Source: Mucilaginibacter phyllosphaerae (GTDB lineage: Bacteria; Bacteroidota; Bacteroidia; Sphingobacteriales; Sphingobacteriaceae). Taken from it: DNA of 64,000 bases. A program made the translations under genes and the position numbers. Of this stretch, positions 27,246 through 35,501 are shown one piece after another (within the stretch, counting starts at the first letter, position 1; every line of letters begins with the position of its first letter). The notes beneath the pieces are model-generated. The model saw only the letters and a list, made by a program, of their open reading frames with translations. It had not been told where the DNA came from and did not search any database. The stretch covers positions 581,736 through 645,735 of the forward strand of contig NZ_SNQG01000003.1 in assembly GCF_004378255.1 (NCBI RefSeq), read 5' to 3'.

Positions 27246-27356
27246 TGTTGGGTGGTGAAATTTTTGGCAGACACACCTCCTTGTCCCGGTGGCGGAGAAT
27301 ATGGGAAACCCGAAGCGGGCTAACCACTCTGTGAAGGTTCGAACCCTTCCCCAACA
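27246..27356 (+). tRNA. tRNA-like gene A: class II body, GTC anticodon loop, giant variable arm
   Basis: Folding by eye gives a full cloverleaf: acceptor TGTTGGG/CCCAACA (7 bp), D stem GTG/CAC with the GGCAGA D loop, anticodon arm CCTCC-TTGTCCC-GGTGG (one T-T mismatch, anticodon GTC), T arm GAAGG-TTCGAAC-CCTTC and unpaired G73; CCA is not encoded. The D arm resembles tRNA-Leu, but anticodon GTC with G10, C38 and G73 are aspartate identity elements. The variable region is 40 nt: basal CGGAG/CTCTG, TGG/CCA and an apical CCCG-AAG-CGGG hairpin. At 111 nt it is far longer than usual. Whether it is charged or translates is unknown. Confidence 0.6.
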
Positions 27357-27439
27357 GCTAAGTTCTAAGTCGAGCGTATCAAGTCCGAAGTCAAATATGA
27401 CTAAAGACTACTAACATTAGACTAAAAACTTAAACATCC

Positions 27440-27553
27440 TGTAGGATGGTGAAATTTTGGCAGACACACCTCCTTGTCGCGGTGGCGGAGACTCTGGGAA
27501 ACTCTTAGCAATAAGAATAACCACTCTTTGAAGGTTCGACCCCTTCTCCTACA
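27440..27553 (+). tRNA. tRNA-like gene B: second copy, covarying with gene A
   Basis: It has the same plan as the copy 83 nt upstream. Acceptor TGTAGGA/TCCTACA differs from copy A at two pairs, both kept complementary. D stem GTG/CAC, anticodon loop TTGTCGC (again GTC), T arm GAAGG-TTCGACC-CCTTC and G73 are retained. The 44-nt variable arm keeps GGAG/CTCT and TGG/CCA but has a wholly different apical hairpin, TCTTA-GCAA-TAAGA. Paired changes in two helices argue for selection on structure. A terminator hairpin follows at 27587-27616. Confidence 0.6.
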
Positions 27554-27586
27554 GCTCTTCTCATAATTTAGGTTTATAATTGGTTA

Positions 27587-27637
27587 GTAAAGGCCCCTGC
27601 CCATCAGGGGCTTTACTTGTATAATAAGGTTTTTTTT
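27587..27637 (+). terminator. Terminator after the tRNA-like pair
   Basis: GTAAAG(G)CCCCTG at 27587-27599 pairs with CAGGGGCTTTAC at 27605-27616 with one bulged G; an eight-T run comes at about 27630-27637, some distance after the stem. It would end a transcript covering both tRNA-like genes. Confidence 0.65.
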
Positions 27638-27834
27638 CTGCATGTATTCTTACAAGATAGTATCGGATAATGGCTCGCTTTTACTTTAAGGCAATATGGC
27701 AGAACATTTCTTAATAAACAGAATGCCAGTGTGTTAAATAGCTTGATGCAGTTTAGTGCCAGTTAAATATTTTTATTGTAACGCTTTTTTTACAAAAAGC
27801 TAAACAAAATACAGAGTTATGCATTGTGTATGCG

Positions 27835-28839
27835 ATGAAAAAGAAACACCAAGCCGGATCGCTTACCCCGTGGCAAAGACTCGTGCGTATTTTACATAAC
27901 GAACGTGTAACAATCAATTACATATTTATCTATGCTATACTCATAGGGCTTATCGGGCTTTCGCTGCCCCTGGGTATCACGGCAGTATTTAACTTGCTAT
28001 CTAACGGGGCAATGTACAGTTCTACATATATCTTAATCGCCGTTATCCTCATCGGGATAATTGTTGGGGGGATAATGCTTATTGGCCAGCTTACCCTGGT
28101 AGAGGTATTGGAGCAAAAAATATTTGTTAAAGCAGCTATAGAGTTTGCCTACCGGCTTCCACGAATTAAAAAAGAAGAGATGGAAGGCGAAAACCCGCCA
28201 GAACTGGTTAACCGTTTTTTTGATGTATTAACCATACAAAAAGGGCTAACTAAACTACTTGTAGATATTGTGGCTGCCGGCGTGCAGATCTTTTTTAGCG
28301 CCATACTGCTTTCTTTTTATCATCCGGTGTTTATTGGTTTCGGGCTTTTTACCATTTTGTGCATTGTTGCCATTATTGCTATTTACTACAGGCGGGGCGT
28401 TGATACCAGTATCGAAGAATCTGAATATAAATACAAGGTGGTAGCTTATCTGGAAGAAGTGGCCGCCAACCTTGATGAATACCGCGGGCAACCGCATAAG
28501 CGCGATAGCGTTACCCACCAAACCGATAAAATAACCGCCAAATACATAGAGGCAAGGAATGATCATTTTAGTGTTTTAAAAAGGCTGTTTGCCAGCGCAG
28601 TGGTGCTGCGCACCATTTTAATGGGTGCTTTATTATTGTTAGGGTCTTATTTTGTTGTTAACCGCCAGATGACCTTTGGGCAGTTTGTGGCTGCCGAGGT
28701 GATCATTGTACAGATCAGCTACGCGGTAGAAAAATTGATGACCAACCTGAACACGGTATTTGATATGGTAACCGGCAGCGAAAAACTTGCCGTAGTAACC
28801 GATCTGGAGATAGAGGAAGGAGAATTAAATCATGGTTAG
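27835..28839 (+). CDS. ABC-exporter-like membrane domain without ATPase
   Basis: From the ATG at 27835 (a GTG three codons earlier is less likely) the protein is 334 residues. Helices at about 27-50, 62-83, 145-165, 170-190, 255-275 and 285-305 give the six-helix type-I ABC exporter fold, with TFGQFVAAEVIIVQISYAVE matching the end of such domains. It stops where the nucleotide-binding domain should begin: no Walker A, signature or Walker B follows. It overlaps the HlyD gene by 8 nt and is followed by a TolC gene, so it is the inner-membrane part of an export system whose ATPase is missing or encoded elsewhere. Confidence 0.8.
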   Translation: MKKKHQAGSLTPWQRLVRILHNERVTINYIFIYAILIGLIGLSLPLGITAVFNLLSNGAMYSSTYILIAVILIGIIVGGIMLIGQLTLVEVLEQKIFVKAAIEFAYRLPRIKKEEMEGENPPELVNRFFDVLTIQKGLTKLLVDIVAAGVQIFFSAILLSFYHPVFIGFGLFTILCIVAIIAIYYRRGVDTSIEESEYKYKVVAYLEEVAANLDEYRGQPHKRDSVTHQTDKITAKYIEARNDHFSVLKRLFASAVVLRTILMGALLLLGSYFVVNRQMTFGQFVAAEVIIVQISYAVEKLMTNLNTVFDMVTGSEKLAVVTDLEIEEGELNHG

Positions 28840-30181
28840 CGAATCGAGCAAAATATTGGAGCACAAGGTAAAAGAAGCCTCCGCTTTGTCGCGCGCGCAG
28901 CTATTGCCAGAAAACGGGCCGAAGTTGATAGGCAGGATAATGCTGTTGCTGCTCATCTTATTAATTATTATTTTGTTTTTACCCTGGCGGCAAACCATTG
29001 GCGGCCGCGGTACTATCACTTCGTTGAGGCCGGAAGACCGGCCACAAACCGTGCAGAACCAAATAGGCGGGAGGATAGAACGCTGGGCCGTACGCGAGGG
29101 GCAGGAGGTTAAAAAGGGTGATACGATCATGGTGATCTCAGAAACCAATCAATCATACTTTAACCCCGAACTGCCGGTGCGGATGGACGAGCAACTGAAT
29201 GCCAAACGGGGCAGTGAGGTAGCTGCCGATCAAAAGATAATAGCCTCTGATGCGCAGATAATTGCGCTTACCAACGGGCTTCGCATCCAGCTTTCTGCAG
29301 CACAAAATAAAGTTAAACAGGCGCTTAATTATGTGCAGATTGATAGTGCCGACCTGGTGGCTGTTAAAAATTTTTACGAAACAAGCAAGTCGCGCCTGGT
29401 TAGATACGAAGCCGGTTACCGTAATGGGTTGTTCTCTTTAACGGATATAGAAACCCGCAGGCTTAAATTACAGGAGGACCGGGCAAAGGTGGTAAGCCAG
29501 GAGAATAAGCTTAACAATGCCCGGCAGGAGTTATTAAACGCCAGGATAGAACTGGATAATATCCGTGCAAAGTATCAGCAATCGCTCGCCTCGGCACAGG
29601 CCGATCGTAGTTCGGCGGTGTCCAGCAAGGCAGGCGTACGGGAGGAGATAGCCAAGCTCAGAAATGAAATGTCTAATATTGATATCCGCAGGGCTTTATA
29701 TGTTATACGTGCCCCGCAAAGTGGTTATGTGGTAAAAACATTAAAGGCAGGTATCGGCGAAAATATTAAGGAAGGCGAATCGGTAGCTACCCTGCAGCCA
29801 AAAGCGCCCCTGGTGGCTGCCGAGATCTATGTTGATGCAATGGATGTGCCGCTGATTTTAGATAACAGTAATGTGCGCCTTCAGTTTGAAGGGTGGCCAT
29901 CCGTTCAGTTCTCGGGCTGGCCCTCTGTAGCAGTGGGTACATTTGCAGGCAAGGTATCGGTTATTGACAGGGTGAGCACCGGCGATAAATACCGCTTGCT
30001 GATACGGCAGGATAACCCCCTGCCCAAAAACGATGAGCCATGGCCATTGCAGCTAAGGCAGGGCTCGGGCGTTTACGGCAGGGTAATATTAAGGTCGGTG
30101 CCGGTGTGGTATGAAATATGGCGCCAGCTTAATGGTTTCCCGCCCAGCCTGGAAAAAGAACCCGCTACTACAACAAAATAA
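28832..30181 (+). CDS. HlyD-family periplasmic adaptor
   Basis: A 449-residue membrane fusion protein. One N-terminal helix (IGRIMLLLLILLIIILFLPW, about 32-51) anchors it; a lipoyl half follows (GGRIERWAVREGQEVKKGDT, about 75-94), then a long coiled-coil hairpin (about 120-270), the second lipoyl half (VIRAPQSGYVVKTLKAGIGE) and a beta-barrel domain. It bridges the inner-membrane protein to TolC. The start overlaps the stop of the ABC-like gene, indicating translational coupling and equimolar production. TolC follows after 33 nt. Confidence 0.9.
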   Translation: MVSESSKILEHKVKEASALSRAQLLPENGPKLIGRIMLLLLILLIIILFLPWRQTIGGRGTITSLRPEDRPQTVQNQIGGRIERWAVREGQEVKKGDTIMVISETNQSYFNPELPVRMDEQLNAKRGSEVAADQKIIASDAQIIALTNGLRIQLSAAQNKVKQALNYVQIDSADLVAVKNFYETSKSRLVRYEAGYRNGLFSLTDIETRRLKLQEDRAKVVSQENKLNNARQELLNARIELDNIRAKYQQSLASAQADRSSAVSSKAGVREEIAKLRNEMSNIDIRRALYVIRAPQSGYVVKTLKAGIGENIKEGESVATLQPKAPLVAAEIYVDAMDVPLILDNSNVRLQFEGWPSVQFSGWPSVAVGTFAGKVSVIDRVSTGDKYRLLIRQDNPLPKNDEPWPLQLRQGSGVYGRVILRSVPVWYEIWRQLNGFPPSLEKEPATTTK

Positions 30182-30214
30182 AAATAATAACCCCATCAAG
30201 CACGTATAAAAATA

Positions 30215-31687
30215 ATGTACACCAAAACTTACCGGCAAATTATTACCTGTAGTTTATTGCTGATTAATTTGTTATGCATTCGGTTTTCGGCATTGGCGCA
30301 GCCGGGCAACCCGCCGGGCAGGGATACCGCAAGGCTGTTTGCACTGAAGGACCTGGAAGAGCGTGTGCTGATGTATCACCCGATTGTAAAGCAGGCAGAT
30401 TTATTAACCGAGGAAGCAAAAGCAAGGGTACTGCAGTCCTTAGGCGGTTTCGACCCGGCAATTAAAGCCTCTTTTGGCCGGAAAGACTTTGGCGGCACCG
30501 AATATTATAACCATTGGGATAGCGAACTTAAAGTGCCCCTTTGGCTGGCCGGCGCCGATTTAAAGGTAGGGTATGACCGCAATGTTGGCGTTTATAATAA
30601 CCCCGAAACGCGTACAGCGCTAAACGGACTGTCGGGGCTTGGGTTAAGCATCCCGCTGGGGCAGGGTTTGCTGATAGATGCGCGGCGTAATACCATGCGC
30701 CAGGCAAAGGTTATGGTAGGTTATGCCGAAGCCGAAAAAATAGCACAGATAAACAAGGTTTGGTTTACCGCCGTAAAAGATTATTGGAATTGGTTTTATG
30801 CCTACAGGCAATATGCGTTGATCAAAGAAGGTGTTGACCTGGCCCAACGGCGTTTTATTGCGGTGCGCAGCCAGGTATTAATTGGTGATAAGCCACCAAT
30901 AGACTCGGTAGAGGCGGCCATTACCGTTCAGGACAGGCAGGTGCAGCTGCAATCTGCCAATGTAGCCTTGTTAAATACCCGGCTGGTGCTATCTAATCAT
31001 TTATGGAATAAAAATGGCGAGCCGCAAGAGTTGCCGGTAGCCGCTGTGCCGCAAAGTGACAGCAAAGCCCTGCTCACTGTAAATAAGCCTTATTTAGATA
31101 CTTTGATGAGTTACGCGGCCGACAGGCACCCCGACCTTTTAAAATTAAAAAGCGAGGGCGGCAGGTTAACTTTAGAACGCGCTTACCGGGCAGAACTGCT
31201 AAAGCCTAAGTTAAATGTTAATGGTTCATTCCTTTCAAACCGCCGCGATTTTGGCTCTAATGTGCCGGATGCTTATGATTTTAGATGGAGTAATTACAAG
31301 GTAGGGATAGATTTTTCTTTCCCGCTTTTTTTGCGTGCCGAGCGCGGTAAGCTGCGCGAAGTAAAGCTGCAGCAGCTTGAGCTGGATTATGATGTAAAAC
31401 AAACCGGCCGCGAGATACAAACCGGCATCAATTCATCCTATAACGAGCTAAAGGCTTACGAAGCACAGGTTATACTGCAAACCCAAAATGTAAGCAACCA
31501 GCAGTTGTTGGTAAAAGGCGAACTGCAAAAATTTGAATTGGGAGAAAGTACCTTGTTTTTGATCAATAGCAGGGAGGCTAAACTTATTGATATGCAAATT
31601 AAAAGGGCCGAAACCATTGCAGGGATGCAAAAATCGCTTGCCGATCTGTATTATAAAGCAGGCGCACGCACGGGGCTCATAAAATAA
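30215..31687 (+). CDS. TolC-family outer membrane factor
   Basis: A 490-residue protein with a signal peptide (SLLLINLLCIRFSALAQ) and the duplicated outer-membrane efflux protein domain: helices and strands repeat with VMYHPIVKQADLLTEEAKAR near the start and a late FELGESTLFLINSREAKLID segment, the classic TolC-repeat helix. It forms the trimeric outer-membrane channel. As third gene of the ABC-like/HlyD/TolC set it completes a trans-envelope conduit. No candidate substrate peptide with a double-glycine leader was found next to it. Confidence 0.88.
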   Translation: MYTKTYRQIITCSLLLINLLCIRFSALAQPGNPPGRDTARLFALKDLEERVLMYHPIVKQADLLTEEAKARVLQSLGGFDPAIKASFGRKDFGGTEYYNHWDSELKVPLWLAGADLKVGYDRNVGVYNNPETRTALNGLSGLGLSIPLGQGLLIDARRNTMRQAKVMVGYAEAEKIAQINKVWFTAVKDYWNWFYAYRQYALIKEGVDLAQRRFIAVRSQVLIGDKPPIDSVEAAITVQDRQVQLQSANVALLNTRLVLSNHLWNKNGEPQELPVAAVPQSDSKALLTVNKPYLDTLMSYAADRHPDLLKLKSEGGRLTLERAYRAELLKPKLNVNGSFLSNRRDFGSNVPDAYDFRWSNYKVGIDFSFPLFLRAERGKLREVKLQQLELDYDVKQTGREIQTGINSSYNELKAYEAQVILQTQNVSNQQLLVKGELQKFELGESTLFLINSREAKLIDMQIKRAETIAGMQKSLADLYYKAGARTGLIK

Positions 31688-31837
31688 GCCGTAAAAAGTT
31701 TAACCTGTTTGGCTTAATAGCGTAGCGGTAATTATAAGCAGGCGCCGCTTATCGGGCAAGCGATTTTATTTTTTATTTAATCAGTAACCGGTAGTAAATG
31801 TGTTATAAATATACCTTTGCTATATCTTAAAATACTG

Positions 31838-32293
31838 ATGGATATAACACACCGTATTAAACAATTTGATGAACTGAATGCCGCTGAACTTTACGGATTG
31901 CTTAAACTGAGAAGTGAGGTGTTTGTGGTAGAGCAGAACTGTGTATTCTTAGATCAGGACGATAAAGACCAGCAATGCCATCATCTGCTGTTATTTGCTG
32001 ATGGTACGCTTGCCGCATACTGCAGGCTGCTCCCTGCCGGGCTATCTTACCCGGAAGTTTCTATCGGCAGGGTAGTAACGTCGCCGGCCTTCAGGGGCAC
32101 CGGGCTGGGCCGAAAGGTGATGGAGCTGGCCATCGGCTATTGTAACGAACTTTTTGGTAATCATATCATCCGTATAGGTGCGCAAACATATGCCCTGGCT
32201 TTTTATGCGTCTTTAGGGTTTACGGCGCAGGGCGATACCTATGATGAAGATGGTATTGAGCATGTGGAGATGACGCTGCCCCCGGCTGGTTAA
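31838..32293 (+). CDS. GNAT acetyltransferase, ElaA family
   Basis: A 151-residue protein from the ATG at 31838. The TTG at 31817 is rejected because it is the end of a TACCTTTG -7-like box (31812-31819). LYGLLKLRSEVFVVEQNCVF is the ElaA hallmark, and the acetyl-CoA loop is in VVTSPAFRGTGLGRKVMELA (about 88-107). The acceptor for ElaA proteins is not established. Single-gene unit, convergent with the lipoprotein at 32297. Confidence 0.87.
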   Translation: MDITHRIKQFDELNAAELYGLLKLRSEVFVVEQNCVFLDQDDKDQQCHHLLLFADGTLAAYCRLLPAGLSYPEVSIGRVVTSPAFRGTGLGRKVMELAIGYCNELFGNHIIRIGAQTYALAFYASLGFTAQGDTYDEDGIEHVEMTLPPAG

Positions 32294-32296
32294 AAC

Positions 32297-33433
32297 CTAA
32301 TGTATTTTCAGGTAATCATGCACCTCCTGGTCTACATCAATAATATCGATGTTTGGTTTCAGGATACGCCATTTACTGTCAACCAAAAAATAGGCCGGCA
32401 GGGTAGTGATTTTCCAGTTGCTTACATTGGGCGAACTGTCTCCCTTAAAATCTGCCACCTGCGGCCAGGTAAGGTTACTGAGTTTTAAAGCGCGTTTCCA
32501 AACATCCTCACTACTGTCTATAGATACGCTTACTATCTCAAACTGCTTTTTATCGCTGTCGCCGATGATCAGTCCGTTTAACATTTTAGAATGGTTACGC
32601 TGGCTTTGGTCGCTTTTTGCCGCCCAGAATTCTACCAGTATCAATTTCTTTTTTATCGATCGTTTGTCAAAGTCTTTACCATCAGGCGTAACACCTGTAA
32701 TATCCGGTGCTTCGGCCCCCGGCAAAAGTTTCATCAGCAGGCTTAATTTATCTGCCACCTTTTGCCCGTCGGGCGTTTGTTTTGCCTGGGCGGTAAGCTT
32801 GTTTAATAAAGCATTGTATTCGGCAGGGTATTCATCCAGGTATTGCAGGTTCATGATATGGGCTGCAACTACATTATCCGGATGTTGGCTTAGGTAAGCT
32901 TTTAATATGGCAGGCTCCATTTTGCGCCTGGCTATCTGGTAATTACGTGTTTTGGCAATCAGGGCCGAACGTTCTTTTTTGGGTAGGCTGCGGGCCTCGC
33001 GCGTATCAAGGTAAATAAGATTGGTGCTGATGTTTTGGTTTAACTTACCGGCCATCCGGCCCTCTGTTACATAATAATCAGAAAGCTGCTGTTGTGTTTT
33101 TGAACTTGAGGTAATGGCCGGATAATCAGCACTGCCTGCTTTTGTTTGGATGGTATAGCTGCCATTCTCCAGGTAAACCTCAAAACTTATTTTTGAAGCA
33201 AGAGGCTTTTCCGTATCAATAATGCTGATATTGTAATACCCGGCGGTGCTTATGGGTTTGTTTATATGGGCTGCGCCATCTTTAAAATTCTGGCTTAACA
33301 GGCTCTCGTTGGCCTGGCTAAGTATAATTGTACCATTGTTTATACCGGCAGCATTAATAGTAAGATCAACCTTGGGGGTATTGCTGCAGGCGCTTATTAA
33401 AAGGGCAAATACAATAAGGTAACAGTATTTCAT
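32297..33433 (-). CDS. Thioredoxin-fold lipoprotein (DUF4369/TlpA-like) without CxxC
   Basis: A 378-residue lipoprotein with lipobox LLISAC (Cys16), an N-terminal DUF4369-like beta domain (about 22-105), a helical linker, and a C-terminal thioredoxin fold (about 238-378, with cis-Pro in TTLPAYFLVD). The active-site stretch that normally reads W-C-x-x-C is WAAKSDQSQR (270-279), with no cysteine. It therefore cannot do thiol-disulfide exchange; a binding or structural role at the inner face of the outer membrane is more likely. It sits alone, convergent with the GNAT gene. Confidence 0.8.
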   Translation of the reverse strand: MKYCYLIVFALLISACSNTPKVDLTINAAGINNGTIILSQANESLLSQNFKDGAAHINKPISTAGYYNISIIDTEKPLASKISFEVYLENGSYTIQTKAGSADYPAITSSSKTQQQLSDYYVTEGRMAGKLNQNISTNLIYLDTREARSLPKKERSALIAKTRNYQIARRKMEPAILKAYLSQHPDNVVAAHIMNLQYLDEYPAEYNALLNKLTAQAKQTPDGQKVADKLSLLMKLLPGAEAPDITGVTPDGKDFDKRSIKKKLILVEFWAAKSDQSQRNHSKMLNGLIIGDSDKKQFEIVSVSIDSSEDVWKRALKLSNLTWPQVADFKGDSSPNVSNWKITTLPAYFLVDSKWRILKPNIDIIDVDQEVHDYLKIH

Positions 33434-33463
33434 ATATAAATTGTGATGGGAGATACGAAAATA

Positions 33464-33495
33464 GAAAAAGCTTCAGATATTACAGAAGCTTTTTC
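33464..33495 (-). terminator. Terminator of the GH35-type gene
   Basis: A perfect 11-bp stem (33464-33474 with 33485-33495, GAAAAAGCTTC/GAAGCTTTTTC) lies 68 nt after the leftward gene's stop. An outer pairing TTGTGATG/CATCACAA (33441-33448 and 33502-33509) nests around it. Confidence 0.8.
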
Positions 33496-33562
33496 GTTAC
33501 TCATCACAATTTAAACCCAGGTAGCCAATGTATATGGCATCTTCACATCCTTTTTGCACCGG

Positions 33563-35167
33563 CTAACGCGTAATTACCGTGCATTGCAAAACGGTGGGCA
33601 GCTCGCCAAAGTTGGGGCCTTTCCAATCTGTTTCATCCCCGTTAAGAATACGGAGGGGTTTAAATATACCATTCTGGTACCTGCCTTCCTCCACCTTTAA
33701 ATACTGCCAAGCCTGGTTTGCCTGCTTGCCTGCGGGGGCAAAAGCTATATGGCAGTTGGTACCTATCAGCACAAATTTGTTTTCGCTCAACTTTACAATC
33801 ATAGCTTTCCCATTAGGGGCAGTATTTTTTGTTGAGCCGCCCCTGCCTGATCCAAAGATTACGGTTACCTTCCATTGGCCTAAGTCAACAGTTTGGTCTG
33901 CCTGGTCTTCATGTTCTACCACGGCCTTTATTTTGCCTTCAAAACCCCATTGCGCCAGTTGGGGCATCATGGTTTTGATCAGGGCATAAGAGGTTGCATA
34001 GGGTACATATCGATCTTTATTTTCTGCCGATTCCGGGTCTTCTGCATTCCTGTCTATCCCGAATGGCGAAAAGCCTATACCGCCGCGGGCAATAACATTA
34101 TACAGATATTTGGCATTTTCTTTATTAAAGCCAGCTTCGGGTACAAAAAGCGCGTTATCAGGTCTATCGTACAAGTCCAATACTTTTAAAACTTTTTCGC
34201 TGCCGGATAAATAAATATCAGGGGCAAGCAGATCAATAGCCGGTGCCGCAACTTTCCAGATGGGGATCACGTTATCTGTAGGGCCCCCGCTTTCATAACT
34301 TGATGCTTTGGGGTTAGTCAATGGGTCGCGCAGGGCTGCATTTACATACATGGGTAAGGGATAAACTGCCTTACCCGCTGCCGCAACTTTGCCAATAAAG
34401 CGGGCGATAGACCATGCCTGGAAGTACTCGTCCGCTCTGTCGCCAAACACCGTTTGCCAGCTACCGTTAGTAACCACGTTTACATTCATGGCTTTAAGCA
34501 GCTCGGGTTTCAACAGTTCGGGCGGTACCTGCCCTTCAAATAGTTTTTGAGCAATCGGCGAGTAATCTCTTACCGTATCCCATGAACCGGGCTCATTTTC
34601 TACCTGTACCATAATTACAGTACGTTGCGGGTCGGCCTTCTTAAGGTAGGCCATTAGCTTGGTAAAGGCGTTGATATCGGCATTCAGTGTAGCTTCTATA
34701 TGGGGCGAGGGGGAGTCTATCTGTTTACCATCCCGGTTTTGTATGTTAGGGTATTTGCCGGCTTCCAGTTTCATCCATTGGGGCATGTAATGATTGCTGC
34801 CGTTTTTCCAGGTAGCAAACCATAACAATACCAGCCTGACATGGCGGGCCCTTGCCTGGGTAAGTAGTGTGTCAACTACCGAGAAATCAAACTTGCCTTG
34901 TTGGGCTTCAATTTGTTCCCAGTAAACAGGGATCTCGAGGGTATTGGCATGCAACTGTTTAATAGCAGCCCAAACATTGGGCAGCATACCCGGCCACGCA
35001 CTTGAATTATGTGCCTGCCCACCCAATATCAGGAAAGGTTTACCATCAACCAGTAACTGGTGGCGGCCATTTTTATTGATAACATTTGGTAGGGGGTTAT
35101 TATTGGATTGCGCAAAAATGTTAAGCTGTGCAAGCAACAAGGCAACGCATATCATTACGGTCTTCAT
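33563..35167 (-). CDS. Secreted beta-galactosidase-like glycoside hydrolase (GH35, DUF5597)
   Basis: A 534-residue secreted enzyme: signal peptide to residue 20 (FAQ), then a TIM barrel that begins FLILGGQAHNSSAW. The acid/base is Glu192 in VQVENEPGSW and the nucleophile is Glu344 in LFVPEAGF. The C-terminal beta domain (about 390-534) matches DUF5597, which travels with GH35 in Bacteroidota. Beta-galactosidase or related activity on plant galactans is expected. No SusC/SusD pair is beside it, so it is not in a classical polysaccharide locus. Confidence 0.85.
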   Translation of the reverse strand: MKTVMICVALLLAQLNIFAQSNNNPLPNVINKNGRHQLLVDGKPFLILGGQAHNSSAWPGMLPNVWAAIKQLHANTLEIPVYWEQIEAQQGKFDFSVVDTLLTQARARHVRLVLLWFATWKNGSNHYMPQWMKLEAGKYPNIQNRDGKQIDSPSPHIEATLNADINAFTKLMAYLKKADPQRTVIMVQVENEPGSWDTVRDYSPIAQKLFEGQVPPELLKPELLKAMNVNVVTNGSWQTVFGDRADEYFQAWSIARFIGKVAAAGKAVYPLPMYVNAALRDPLTNPKASSYESGGPTDNVIPIWKVAAPAIDLLAPDIYLSGSEKVLKVLDLYDRPDNALFVPEAGFNKENAKYLYNVIARGGIGFSPFGIDRNAEDPESAENKDRYVPYATSYALIKTMMPQLAQWGFEGKIKAVVEHEDQADQTVDLGQWKVTVIFGSGRGGSTKNTAPNGKAMIVKLSENKFVLIGTNCHIAFAPAGKQANQAWQYLKVEEGRYQNGIFKPLRILNGDETDWKGPNFGELPTVLQCTVITR

Positions 35168-35501
35168 TACGGTTAATTTGGTTGCGTTAAATTTAACAGA
35201 GATTGGTTGATTTTGTAAAGGGTTATAAAAATAAAGTTTGGAGGTGTTTGTTTTTTATACAGCGTATGAAGGACCGTGGGAATGAAAACCGATAGTTACT
35301 TATACATGTAGTGTTAAAACCAAGGCCTTTTCACGGGATGGTTTTGTGTGTTACAAGATGCAGCCGGCATAAAAAATCAGGCAATTACTTTGTCATGCGA
35401 ATGCAAATTCCTTAGAACGTTTCTAAATAGCCATTATCGCTGCTTTAAGCCAAAACCATTTCTATCTTTTGGTACTTTTGCGTAAATAAATCTGAGTAAT
35501 A
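35168..35501. other. Interval between GH35-type gene and sdhC
   Basis: No gene seen. A TACTTTTG -7-like box is at 35473-35480, 21 nt before the sdhC ATG, without a good -33 element. A 6-3-6 palindrome TTAGAA-CGT-TTCTAA at 35412-35426 lies about 50 nt upstream of that box and could be an activator or repressor site for the sdh operon. Confidence 0.5.

Noticed and set aside
27357..27439. CRISPR-like or tandem repeat between the tRNA-like genes
   Set aside because: Short AGTC/GACTAAAG units recur but irregularly, with no spacer-repeat periodicity; no CRISPR array is seen anywhere in the window.
27246..27553. Reading the two RNAs as tmRNA or as ordinary tRNA-Leu
   Set aside because: A tmRNA would need a tag-coding frame and about 350 nt. 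A tRNA-Leu would need A73 and a leucine anticodon, while these have G73 and GTC.
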